Origin: Leptolyngbya sp. PCC 7375
GTDB taxonomy: Bacteria > Cyanobacteriota > Cyanobacteriia > Phormidesmidales > Phormidesmidaceae
DNA length: 64,000 nucleotides
Direction of reading: 5' to 3'
NCBI RefSeq assembly: GCF_000316115.1
Contig: NZ_JH993793.1
Coordinates: 395,517 to 459,516, forward strand
Shown: positions 31,254 through 39,391 of the stretch, in pieces
How positions within the stretch are numbered: the first letter of the stretch is position 1
Layout: every line of letters begins with the position of its first letter
Program-made: the position numbers and the translations under genes
The notes under the pieces: generated by a model
What the model was told of the DNA's origin: nothing
Databases searched by the model: none
The model's input: only the letters and a program-made list of their open reading frames with translations

Positions 31254-31628
31254 ATGACCCAAATACCCAGTGTACAAATCTTTAAAAATATTCCTGAAGA
31301 AATAAGCGGCGTAAGCCTCAGACGAGATCCATCGACAGGCACCCATGTTGCAGTGATACGATTTGAAGCTTTAGCGTCTATAGAACATTTCCTGAGCTTT
31401 AGAAAAAGTTCAAGAAATGCGCTGCACCTGATCGACACTGAGGGCGAAATCTTAATAATGCCCTCTGGTGTCAAGATGTTCTATGGAGACCTAGAGGGAG
31501 AAGATCTCAAAGGCGTTGAATGCAAACTTGAGATCGATCGAGACGATCATTGGGAACGGTTCATGCGATTTATGCATCGCTATGCAGAAGCCAATGGGTT
31601 AGCCTATGGAGAATCTGAATCAACCTAG
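31254..31628 (+). CDS. photosystem II assembly protein Psb28, Psb28-2-like
   Basis: 124 residues from MTQIPSVQIF; AGAAGGA lies 9 nt upstream, so the earlier GTG (31173) and ATG (31245) are less likely. The sequence follows Psb28 throughout: EISGVSLRRDPSTG, a central beta-sheet with LIDTEGEI, and the signature WERFMRFMHRYAEANGL. The details fit the Psb28-2 paralogue better than the main Psb28. Psb28 proteins bind PSII assembly intermediates and protect the acceptor side. Its promoter is of the CCTCA type, linking PSII remodelling to the fermentation island. Confidence 0.9.
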   Translation: MTQIPSVQIFKNIPEEISGVSLRRDPSTGTHVAVIRFEALASIEHFLSFRKSSRNALHLIDTEGEILIMPSGVKMFYGDLEGEDLKGVECKLEIDRDDHWERFMRFMHRYAEANGLAYGESEST

Positions 31629-31663
31629 ATATCCCGTAGACAATTAGGTAGATTGAAATCCCA

Positions 31664-32026
31664 TCATTCGATAAGTTTTGCGTCCTGCTCTCCGCACCAC
31701 AGCCAAGCATATGTTCTACAGTAAGTAATATGCATGCCAGGGGGCAACTGCTCGTGGTCAGCCCACGAAACAACATCATATTTCTGAGACAGAATACGAT
31801 GCACGACGCTTATGCGGAGAGCAACCAAGCCAAACTCTGCCACCATAGGACGCAACAGCAATGGCTGTGGTGGAAACAGCAGTCTCGGTATCACTACAAT
31901 AAACAAACCCAGTAGCAATGCTAGATCTATCAGGGGTTCTCGTGGCTGCCTATGGGGTCCCACCAGCACTCTGGTCTTGACGTGAGGCTCGTGGTGAGGC
32001 CTATGGCCAAATCGCAGGTTCCACAA
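31664..32026 (-). CDS. doubtful hypothetical protein
   Basis: 120 residues from a TTG; no Shine-Dalgarno. The C-terminal half (ISVVHRILSQKYDVVSWADHE and the following residues) looks protein-like with a hydrophobic helix before it (about 35-55), but the N-terminal third is repetitive and basic. No family recognised. It could be a degraded gene in the 600-bp gap after the psb28-like gene. Confidence 0.28.
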   Translation of the reverse strand: MWNLRFGHRPHHEPHVKTRVLVGPHRQPREPLIDLALLLGLFIVVIPRLLFPPQPLLLRPMVAEFGLVALRISVVHRILSQKYDVVSWADHEQLPPGMHITYCRTYAWLWCGEQDAKLIE

Positions 32027-32146
32027 GTACCTGTGAGGGCCTACCAGGACTTTCGTCTTAAAGTGGGGGGCGTTATCTTTTCCGATAGAGTAGTGTCATC
32101 TTTCCTGAGAATCTTAATCAAAATAACAATGTCTAGGTCTGAGTTA

Positions 32147-32178
32147 CCTCATTGGTACCTCACTAGTACATCTAAAGT
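32147..32178 (+). promoter_or_regulatory. CCTCA direct-repeat promoter (truncated oxidoreductase)
   Basis: CCTCATTGGTACCTCACT, 8 bp, then TAAAGT. Spacing is one shorter than the consensus. Confidence 0.6.
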
Positions 32179-32229
32179 ACAAAGAAATTATGGGGAACCT
32201 ATGAGTCCCTGCAGAATAGGGCGACTCCC

Positions 32230-32373
32230 ATGACAGAACCCGCAACTGATATGATCATCATTGGGGCTGGCATTGCCGGATTAGCAGCTGGTTGCTACGC
32301 CCAGATGAATGGTTATCGCACCCAACTCTTTGAGCTACACAACCAGCCTGGCGGTCTCTGTAATTGTTTATAG
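32230..32373 (+). pseudogene. truncated FAD-dependent oxidoreductase (phytoene-desaturase-like)
   Basis: Only 47 residues remain. MIIIGAGIAGLAAGCYAQMN is a dinucleotide-binding Rossmann motif and the next residues (FELHNQPGGLC) match the NAD(P)/FAD oxidoreductase family that includes carotenoid desaturases and isomerases; these are normally about 500 residues. The frame stops just after PGGLC and no continuation is visible in any frame downstream. It retains a CCTCA-type promoter, so the intact ancestor was probably a member of the island's regulon. Confidence 0.75.
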
Positions 32374-32503
32374 CGCCCTATCGACTAGAAAATCATTTAG
32401 TTGCTTTTATGTCACACTGTCATTAAGCTGAGCAGTCTTTCAAGTCTTCCCGTTGGGTCACCGCCATCAAAGCCCTACAAGATGATCCACCTTGCATCAA
32501 AGT

Positions 32504-32896
32504 TCAGTCCTCTTTTGCTTGATCATTCACATCTGCTGATTCTTGTCGCTCAATAACAATCGTAAGATGGGCTACCATAGCACCAATGATTCCCACAGCT
32601 GCAATCACAGGAAAAAAGGCAGCACTAATAACACCACCAAGGACTCCCACAGTCATGGGAATCTCAATCAGAGTATAACCTTCTTCATTTTTGATAATAA
32701 TGCGGCGAATATTACCTTGGTGAATAAGTTCTTTCACCTTGGCAACAAGGGCATCACCAGAGATTTTAAGCTCTTCTACAACCACCCTCTCGGCAGGCTT
32801 TTCCTCTGACTCATTAACAGTAACCCCTTCAGAATTGGAAACATCAGACGCTGAAACATCTAACGTTTGAGTCACTTTTTCAGGATAAGTATTCAT
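32504..32896 (-). CDS. DUF4342 domain protein
   Basis: 130 residues. After a 45-residue acidic, disordered head comes the DUF4342 core: ELKISGDALVAKVKELIHQGN, RRIIIKNEEGYTLIEIP and a hydrophobic hairpin (about 80-110). Members are small, probably membrane-associated proteins of unknown function. It has its own CCTCA-type promoter 45 bp upstream. Confidence 0.85.
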   Translation of the reverse strand: MNTYPEKVTQTLDVSASDVSNSEGVTVNESEEKPAERVVVEELKISGDALVAKVKELIHQGNIRRIIIKNEEGYTLIEIPMTVGVLGGVISAAFFPVIAAVGIIGAMVAHLTIVIERQESADVNDQAKED

Positions 32897-32925
32897 AACA
32901 AAGTCTTTTGACAGCTTACATTTAT

Positions 32926-32958
32926 AAGCTAAACAAGATTTATGAGGAAGTTGTGAAG
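32926..32958 (-). promoter_or_regulatory. CCTCA direct-repeat promoter (DUF4342)
   Basis: CTTCACAACTTCCTCATA, 9 bp, then TAGCTT. Confidence 0.83.
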
Positions 32959-33141
32959 AACCTCAAGTAAATCAACCTGATGTCCAGTAATCTGCTGATG
33001 CATATAAAACAGGGATTCACCCAAACAGAATTTTTTATCCAAAAGGTGTTTATTTTTCTTAAAGATTGAAAAACAAACACCTCAAAGTCTTATGATGTAG
33101 TTAAATCAGCTTCAAAGGGCTAAAAAGACAAAGGAGGGTAT

Positions 33142-33159
33142 ATGCCCCAAAAGGGATAA
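33142..33159 (+). other. five-codon leader ORF before hpf
   Basis: AAAGGAGGGTAT gives a near-perfect Shine-Dalgarno for an ATG starting MPQKG-stop, 94 bp before the hpf start. It may be a translated upstream ORF in the long hpf leader. Confidence 0.4.
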
Positions 33160-33253
33160 CTGGCAAAGGATATCTCTAAGAAAAACGGTTTTACTCTTCT
33201 GCTTCTTCTGGTGAATCAAAGCTGACCGTAGCCTGTAAGGAGACCAATCCTAT

Positions 33254-33841
33254 ATGCGATGGGTTATTCAAGGTAAAGATCTTAAAGTCACAGATGCCAT
33301 AAATGACTATGTCCGTCAAAAAATTGGTAAAGCACTAGCACGTCATGAAGATATTGCAACCAAAGTTGACGTTAAACTATCTGCCCCTCTTCAAATCAAA
33401 AAGCCATCCCAACAACGTGCTGAGGTGACGGTACATGCAAGCGGCACAGTTATTAGAGCCGCTGAAAAACATGAAAACCTCTATGCCAGCATTGACTTAG
33501 TAACCGATAAGCTTATTCGTCAACTACAGAAATATAAAACCAAAAAACAACGTCGAGCCCAGCCTAGGGAATCCCTTAGCAATGATCTAAATCAGTCACT
33601 TGAAACAACTGCTTTGGAATCGTCAGATCGCTCTCCAGAACTACCGCCTAAAGTAGTGCGCAACAAGTTTTTTATGATGCCTCCTATCTCTGTCGAAGAG
33701 GCTCTGGATAATCTCCAACTGGTGGATCATGATTTTTATATGTTTCGCAATGCCCAGACTGATGAAATCAATGTTATCTATGAGCGGAACCATGGCGGCT
33801 ATGGCGTCATTCAGCCGCGCGAGCAGTCTGATAATAGTTAG
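33254..33841 (+). CDS. hpf: ribosome hibernation promoting factor, long form (LrtA/HPF)
   Basis: Binds the 30S decoding region and dimerises idle ribosomes into 100S particles. 195 residues: N-terminal S30AE domain (GKDLKVTDAINDYVRQKIGKA, about 4-100), a Gln/Ser-rich linker, and the C-terminal dimerisation domain (VRNKFFMMPPISVEEALDNLQLVDHDFYMFRN). GGAGA precedes the ATG. In cyanobacteria lrtA is dark-induced with a regulatory leader; here the leader contains a tiny ORF and only a half-match to the CCTCA box. An inverted repeat follows the stop. Confidence 0.94.
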   Translation: MRWVIQGKDLKVTDAINDYVRQKIGKALARHEDIATKVDVKLSAPLQIKKPSQQRAEVTVHASGTVIRAAEKHENLYASIDLVTDKLIRQLQKYKTKKQRRAQPRESLSNDLNQSLETTALESSDRSPELPPKVVRNKFFMMPPISVEEALDNLQLVDHDFYMFRNAQTDEINVIYERNHGGYGVIQPREQSDNS

Positions 33842-33859
33842 CGAAGTGATATAGGTTGG

Positions 33860-33892
33860 GGCATAGGCGTTTTTATCGTTAACGCCTATGCC
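33860..33892 (+). terminator. 12-bp perfect hairpin after hpf
   Basis: GGCATAGGCGTT / AACGCCTATGCC with a 9-nt loop, 18 bp past the hpf stop. No T tract; likely transcript end or mRNA stabiliser. The following 175 bp show nothing else. Confidence 0.6.
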
Positions 33893-34067
33893 CATAAGTT
33901 TATACCTCATGGGAAAGACCAACAATATCATCAGACGATAGAGTCAGAACTACTGTCCATAGGAGCCGAAGTGTCAATGTATTCATGGGTAACCTCTTTA
34001 TCTTCCCATGCATGGGTAACCACCCTGCATTAGCGAGGGGGAGTAATTGTCATATACCCACTCACCC

Positions 34068-34697
34068 CTAACCACTACACCAGGCCTCATACTCTCTATC
34101 CTTAAATGCCTCTGGATACTCCTCATCGTAATATTGCTCAGAGGCAGTCTTGTCAATGGATTCAGCTCGTTGACGTGCAGCTTCTGCTTGTAATGCATCG
34201 ACCGCTAACCAAGCATTGAGGCAGGCCCTTGACGCTGGACCATTCTCTCGGCAAACATGACGCGCTTTCTCTGAGAGATCACAAATTTGATCCGCAAGCA
34301 GGGTTTCCTGAGGTTGTTCAATCGCGTTACTACGTTCCAAAATATCGGTAACAGACACAATTCCCAACAGCTCCGATTGAATGACGGGTGCACTGTGTAG
34401 ATTCGTCTGGGTCAACAACCGGGCTGCATATTCCACACCCAAATCAGGATTTAAGACGATACAGGGTTTTGTCATCAGTTCATAGACTCTTATCCATCTA
34501 GCATCTCGGCCAAATGCGATCACTCTGCCAACAATATCTTCAACCGTGATTACACCATAGGCATCTAGTGCGTGGCTGCGTTCCACAATTAACGCCTGAA
34601 CCCCACGCTGACTCATCAGCTTAGCGGCTTCTGCTATTGTTGCAGAGTTACGAATAGTAACCACTTCGCGGGTCATAATATCGGCTACTCGCATCAT
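34068..34697 (-). CDS. CBS-pair domain protein
   Basis: 209 residues from MMRVADIMTRE; GAGG lies 8 nt upstream. Two CBS motifs (about 3-60 and 75-128) form a Bateman adenine-nucleotide sensor: VADIMTREVVTIRNSATIAEAAKLM, then YELMTKPCIVLNPD and HSAPVIQSELLGIVSVTDIL. The remaining helical C-terminus resembles the tail of the CBS protein beside hoxH, so the two are paralogues. It starts 14 bp after the preceding secreted-protein gene and shares its promoter. Confidence 0.87.
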   Translation of the reverse strand: MMRVADIMTREVVTIRNSATIAEAAKLMSQRGVQALIVERSHALDAYGVITVEDIVGRVIAFGRDARWIRVYELMTKPCIVLNPDLGVEYAARLLTQTNLHSAPVIQSELLGIVSVTDILERSNAIEQPQETLLADQICDLSEKARHVCRENGPASRACLNAWLAVDALQAEAARQRAESIDKTASEQYYDEEYPEAFKDREYEAWCSG

Positions 34698-34711
34698 TAT
34701 AGATACCTCTA

Positions 34712-35266
34712 CTAATTTACTGGCCAATCACATAGCTGTACGGGCGATGTCATACGCGGACTATCATACAGGTACATGGATTGCATATTCAGCTTTACGG
34801 TGTGAAAGATAATCCACCTCACCTGTTCTTCTCCCACACCCTCGCTATGGACTAACTCAGCCTGACTTAAGGATAAAAGCCCCTCTGGAGCGTCCCAAAT
34901 GAACCCTTCCTGAGACATCTCTGACCAGGGATTTCCTATCCAGCTAATCAGCAGACCTTTACCATGGAACCAGTCATCAATAACTGATCCACGTAAACAG
35001 ACAAACGCACTGCTGTGAGGATAACCATAGTAGCCATCAACAATTGTGCCCTGTTTATCAATATTTAGACAGGTTCCTGAACCATCACGCCAATCTTCAG
35101 GGGCAGGCTCAGTACAAAGCTGATAGGCTCCATCCGTGAGATTGGCCAATAGAGTTTCCATAGTAGGGGACTGCGACTCAACAGCTACAGGAGTGAGTAA
35201 GATAACACCCAATGTTAGAAGCCAGCCAAAGTTAATTAACCTAACTGGGCAACATCTACCAGCCAT
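34712..35266 (-). CDS. secreted hypothetical protein
   Basis: 184 residues with a signal peptide (hydrophobic about 11-28, cleavage near AVES). The mature part has four spaced cysteines and motifs LTDGAYQLC, PEDWRDGSGTC, GYYGYPHSSAFVCLRG and PRMTSPVQLCDW. This pattern recurs in unnamed cyanobacterial proteins as far as I recall; no function known. Co-transcribed with the CBS gene from the promoter at 35297-35329. Confidence 0.75.
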   Translation of the reverse strand: MAGRCCPVRLINFGWLLTLGVILLTPVAVESQSPTMETLLANLTDGAYQLCTEPAPEDWRDGSGTCLNIDKQGTIVDGYYGYPHSSAFVCLRGSVIDDWFHGKGLLISWIGNPWSEMSQEGFIWDAPEGLLSLSQAELVHSEGVGEEQVRWIIFHTVKLNMQSMYLYDSPRMTSPVQLCDWPVN

Positions 35267-35296
35267 AGAGATGCCTCCAGCTATTTCTCTAGGTTG

Positions 35297-35329
35297 ATCC
35301 TAGACAAAAACCTTGGTGAACTTATGAGG
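35297..35329 (-). promoter_or_regulatory. CCTCA direct-repeat promoter (secreted protein-CBS)
   Basis: CCTCATAAGTTCACCAAG, 9 bp, then TAGGAT. The second half-site is diverged. Confidence 0.72.
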
Positions 35330-35446
35330 ATATTTAATAAACCTTATTCATGTCCAGAATGGTTGTCTTGGACATATTTAGAATTCTATATTAGAAGAAT
35401 CAACCATATGCCCACACCATCTTTGCGGTTGTGAAGGAGACTTTTT

Positions 35447-35593
35447 ATGGGTATTACTCTGTCCCGTACTAAATTGCTCCCCATGCCTATGCTGCCCCAG
35501 CTAAAGAAAGTTCTAAACGATGGCATATTTCCAATTAAGAATCAAAAAAAATTGAGGATTTTTTATCATTATTTTGATAGATTAAAGGTGTAA
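35447..35593 (+). CDS. possible small protein
   Basis: 48 residues (MGITLSRTKLLPMPMLPQLK, basic, no membrane helix) preceded by GAAGGAGAC eight nt before the ATG. No homologue recognised. It is the only candidate gene in the 600-bp gap before the RTX protease; 35594-35880 holds no other frame. Confidence 0.33.
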   Translation: MGITLSRTKLLPMPMLPQLKKVLNDGIFPIKNQKKLRIFYHYFDRLKV

Positions 35594-35880
35594 GGCTTGA
35601 GTTTTTTTACCTTACAAAGGGTACCAAAAGTGCTTGTTGTGTCTGCTAATCACGGAGATAAAAGTTTACCTTAAAGAGACTTTTTGAGACTGGCCTATTA
35701 CAAGCAAAGCAATACGGTATAGTCTGAGTCGTGAACAATGACTAACTCATCTAAAAATCTATAGTAGATGGCTTTTGGGTATATAAAATCTTTGTGACGT
35801 CGATACCGAGAGCACAATGGCTATCAGTATCCTTTACTCATGTGTTTTTAGTCAGCTGATTCCCTGGCGAGGAGGGTGGC

Positions 35881-38655
35881 ATGGCTTACGGAAAAGTTAC
35901 AGAAATAGTCAGTAATACAGCAACAAATGACAACAACCTTGATGGCTTAATTGGGAGGAAACGTTGGGCATCCCGAAATGTAACCTATGCTTTCACCAAT
36001 GATTTTTCCCATGACTATGAAGATGAGATGGGCTACCCATCTAGAGCAGTTCATAATGCTACATTTGCTCCTCTCAATGCTGTACAGCGATCGGCTGTGA
36101 GAAACTGGGTCAATAGTTATGAAAGTGTCTCAGGGCTTAATTTGATTGAATTGAGTGGCTCTGATGATCGTAATGCAACAATTCGGATAGCACAATCAGA
36201 AGACCCAGGTAGGCATGGCATGTACGCCTATACATTCTTACCCTTCGGTTACATTATAGATGGCGATCTCTGGGTTGATCCAACCGATACTAGCCGCCCA
36301 CATCTGGGTAATCGTGCCTATTGGGTATTCGGTCACGAACTCGGTCATACTGTAGGACTAGTTCATGGGCATGATGGAGAATATGGGGTTCGGAACGTTG
36401 CCATGCATCCCAATCGGGATTCAATGGAATTCTCGATTATGACCTATCGCTCCTACGTTGGAGATACTAGGCCGTTTGATGGCAGACTAGTTGGTGGTAA
36501 CGAACCCTATGGATTTGCCCAATCTCTGATGATGAATGACATCAGAGCTATCCAAGAAATGTATGGTGCAAATTTTAACTACAACGCCAACAATACAACG
36601 TACAGGTTCTCACCCACAACAGGTCAAATGGTTGTGAACGGCGTTAGTCAGGGTCAGCCTGGGGCAAATCGAATTTTCCGCACCATTTGGGATGGCAATG
36701 GTGTTGATACTTACAACTTCTCAAACTACACCAACAATATTCAGGTGAGCCTGATTCCAGGAGGGTGGAGCGATCTCGATTTGGGTGGCAACTCCCAGCG
36801 TGCATATCTAGGTGATGGTCACTATGCTCGGGGGCATGTCTTCAATGCCTTACAGTTTCGGGGAGATCGTCGCTCTCTCATCGAAAATGCCTATGGTGGT
36901 GTCGGGAATGACCGTATTTATGGGAACAACATTAATAATCTCTTACGCGGCCTATCGGGTCATGATTGGCTCCGTGGCTTCGGGGGCCATGATTACTTAA
37001 CCGGCGATGCTGGCAATGATGTCCTCATTGGCGATGCCGGCAATGACCGGCTCAACGGTGGACCTGGCATAGACAATATGATCGGGGGTGTTGGCAATGA
37101 TGTCCTCATTGGTGATGCCGGCAATGACCGGCTCAACGGTGGATCTGGCATAGACAATATGTTGGGAGGGACCGGTAACGATACGTATTGGGTTGACCAT
37201 ACCCAAGATCGGGTAACTGAAACCGCTGGAGCGGGTATTGACACGATTGTATCTTCGATCTCCCGCACCTTGGGAGCTCATCAAGAGCACCTCACTCTCG
37301 CTGGGAACCTTGCCATCAATGGCATTGGCAATCACCTCAACAATGCCCTCCGGGGCAGCAATACTGCCAATAATATTCTGCGGGGTCTATCGGGTCATGA
37401 TTGGCTCCGTGGCTTCGGGGGGCATGACTACTTAACTGGCGATGCTGGCAATGATGTCCTCATTGGCGATGCTGGCAATGACCGGCTCAACGGTGGATCT
37501 GGCATAGACAATATGTTGGGAGGGACTGGTAACGATACATATTGGGTTGACCATACCCAAGATCGGGTAACTGAAACCGCTGGAGCGGGTGTTGACAGGA
37601 TTATATCTTCGGTCTCCCGCACCTTGGGAGCTCATCAAGAGCACCTCACTCTCGCTGGGAACCTTGCCATCAATGGCGTTGGTAATACTGCCAATAATAT
37701 CCTTGTTGGCAATACTGCCAATAATGTCCTCCGGGGCCTATTTGGTAATGATTGGCTCCGTGGCTTCGGGGGCCATGATCACCTCACTGGCGATGCTGGC
37801 AATGACGCACTCATTGGCGATGCCGGCAATGACCGGCTCAACGGTGGATCTGGCATAGACAATATGATCGGGGGTGTTGGCAATGATGTCCTCATTGGTG
37901 ATGCTGGCAATGACCGGCTCAACGGTGGATCTGGCATAGACAATATGTTGGGAGGGACTGGTAACGATACATATTGGGTTGACCATACCCAAGATCGGGT
38001 AACTGAAACCGCTGGAGCAGGTATTGACACGATTGTATCTTCGGTCTCCCGCACCTTGGGAGCTCATCAAGAGCACCTTACACTCGCTGGGAACCTTGCC
38101 ATCAATGGCATTGGCAATCACCTCAACAATGCTCTCCGGGGCAATACTGCCAATAATGTCCTCCGGGGCCTATTTGGTAATGATTGGCTCCGTGGCTTCG
38201 GGGGCCATGATCACCTCACTGGCGATGCTGGCAATGATGTCCTCATTGGCGATGCCGGCAATGACCGGCTCAACGGTGGATCTGGCAATGACAGGCTTCA
38301 TGGTACAGCTTTTGCTAACGAGGGAAGAGGAGAGAGAGATTTCCTTCTCAGTGGCAGTCTCCTTGATCAGGATATCTTTGTTCTTGCAGAAAGAAGTGGA
38401 TCCGTTGGCAAGGTCTATTATGACGATCTAGGCAACACAGATTTTGCTATTATTCAAGACTTTGATCACGTTGATGCGACAAGTGATACGATTCAGCTCC
38501 TGGGCAGTGCATCAAACTATAGCTTGTCGAATGTCAATGTTGATGGCATTGCAGGAGCCGGAATCTCAATTGGTGGCGATCTAATTGGTATTGTTCGCAA
38601 TATCAATGCTACTAGCCTAGATCTGATGGATCCGAACCAGTTTATCTACGTCTGA
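35881..38655 (+). CDS. RTX metalloprotease (serralysin-like, M10)
   Basis: 924-residue probable secreted zinc protease. The metzincin motif HELGHTVGLVHGHD is near residue 158 and the Met-turn SIMTYRSY near 193; the peptidase spans about 20-230. Then come many glycine-aspartate RTX nonapeptides (GGxGND-L) that bind calcium, and a C-terminal beta domain. There is no N-terminal signal peptide, as expected for type I secretion, but no exporter genes are nearby. Three long, nearly identical DNA blocks (units starting around 37119, 37473 and 37905) show recent internal amplification. Shine-Dalgarno GAGGAGGG. Confidence 0.9.
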   Translation: MAYGKVTEIVSNTATNDNNLDGLIGRKRWASRNVTYAFTNDFSHDYEDEMGYPSRAVHNATFAPLNAVQRSAVRNWVNSYESVSGLNLIELSGSDDRNATIRIAQSEDPGRHGMYAYTFLPFGYIIDGDLWVDPTDTSRPHLGNRAYWVFGHELGHTVGLVHGHDGEYGVRNVAMHPNRDSMEFSIMTYRSYVGDTRPFDGRLVGGNEPYGFAQSLMMNDIRAIQEMYGANFNYNANNTTYRFSPTTGQMVVNGVSQGQPGANRIFRTIWDGNGVDTYNFSNYTNNIQVSLIPGGWSDLDLGGNSQRAYLGDGHYARGHVFNALQFRGDRRSLIENAYGGVGNDRIYGNNINNLLRGLSGHDWLRGFGGHDYLTGDAGNDVLIGDAGNDRLNGGPGIDNMIGGVGNDVLIGDAGNDRLNGGSGIDNMLGGTGNDTYWVDHTQDRVTETAGAGIDTIVSSISRTLGAHQEHLTLAGNLAINGIGNHLNNALRGSNTANNILRGLSGHDWLRGFGGHDYLTGDAGNDVLIGDAGNDRLNGGSGIDNMLGGTGNDTYWVDHTQDRVTETAGAGVDRIISSVSRTLGAHQEHLTLAGNLAINGVGNTANNILVGNTANNVLRGLFGNDWLRGFGGHDHLTGDAGNDALIGDAGNDRLNGGSGIDNMIGGVGNDVLIGDAGNDRLNGGSGIDNMLGGTGNDTYWVDHTQDRVTETAGAGIDTIVSSVSRTLGAHQEHLTLAGNLAINGIGNHLNNALRGNTANNVLRGLFGNDWLRGFGGHDHLTGDAGNDVLIGDAGNDRLNGGSGNDRLHGTAFANEGRGERDFLLSGSLLDQDIFVLAERSGSVGKVYYDDLGNTDFAIIQDFDHVDATSDTIQLLGSASNYSLSNVNVDGIAGAGISIGGDLIGIVRNINATSLDLMDPNQFIYV
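37119..38150. repeat. near-identical internal repeats of the RTX gene
   Basis: A block of about 200 bp, encoding a GSGIDNMLGGTGNDTYWVDH-type unit and its following hydrophobic strand, occurs three times at offsets of about 354 and 432 bp with only a few base differences. Confidence 0.9.
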
Positions 38656-38785
38656 AGAGCACTGGGTTAAATCCTATAACCCCAGATATGCCAACGGCAT
38701 ATTAAAAGTTGTACTCGTCCTATCTCTCTAATAACAAAGATTCTTACCATAGAGATAGGAATCTGCCTAAGAGGAGGTATTGGCT

Positions 38786-39391
38786 GTGACCGCTGCCTAT
38801 CATGACCCGATTGCGTTAGACCTCGAAATACCGATTTGGGAGCGCTTTTTTACCGTTTCGCCGCTCGTGGTTATTGGTTCTCGTGAACCTAAGGGAAACT
38901 ATAATCTCGCCCCCAAACACCAGGCCATGCCCTTGGGAGACGGCAACTACTTTGGGTTTATCTGTACCCAGTGCCACCATACCTATCAAAACATTGTGCG
39001 AGAAAAGGCATTCACCGTCAGCTTTTTGCGCCCCAATCAAGTTCTATCCGCTAGTCTGGCAGCGGCTCCCCGTGATGCTGATGATCAGAAACTAAGCCTG
39101 TGTGCCTTACCCACAGTACCGGCCACTGTCATTGATGGTCGGCTGTTGGCTGACATTACGTTGGGGTTAGAGTGTCAGCTCTTAAAGATCATTGATGGCT
39201 TTGGTGATAATAGCTTAATTGCTGGGAAAATTGTCGCAGCTAGTGTAGATGACGAAGCTTTACGTACTGCTGCTGAAGACGATCAGGACATTTTACTGCG
39301 TTCACCCCTATTGGCCTATTTATCTCCAGGTCGCTATGCCAAGATTGATCATAGCTATTCTTTTCCCTTTCACGTTGGTTCTCATCCATGA
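38786..39391 (+). CDS. flavin reductase-like FMN-binding protein
   Basis: 201 residues from a GTG seven nt after GGAGG; a TTG two codons earlier is too close to that site. The flavin-reductase split-barrel pattern is visible: FFTVSPLVVIGSREPKGNYNLAPKH, then FTVSFLRPNQVLSASLAAA and the strand IAGKIVAAS. It probably binds FMN and reduces flavin or a small substrate. Its TGA overlaps the ATG of the next gene, the first step of a three-gene operon. Confidence 0.8.
   Translation: MTAAYHDPIALDLEIPIWERFFTVSPLVVIGSREPKGNYNLAPKHQAMPLGDGNYFGFICTQCHHTYQNIVREKAFTVSFLRPNQVLSASLAAAPRDADDQKLSLCALPTVPATVIDGRLLADITLGLECQLLKIIDGFGDNSLIAGKIVAASVDDEALRTAAEDDQDILLRSPLLAYLSPGRYAKIDHSYSFPFHVGSHP

Noticed and set aside
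32021..32038. Box-like CCTCACAGGT upstream of the doubtful ORF at 31664
   Set aside because: Only one half matches and the -10 position reads TTTGGC.
33078..33096. CCTCA half-site before hpf
   Set aside because: The first half-site is exact, but the second is not, and no TAnnnT stands at the expected distance.
36993..38121. Several long antisense frames over the RTX repeats
   Set aside because: They arise from the repetitive glycine/aspartate codons and duplicate one another; shadows of the protease gene.
36900..38290. CRISPR-like regular repeats
   Set aside because: The repeats are in-frame RTX coding units of varying spacing without unique spacers.
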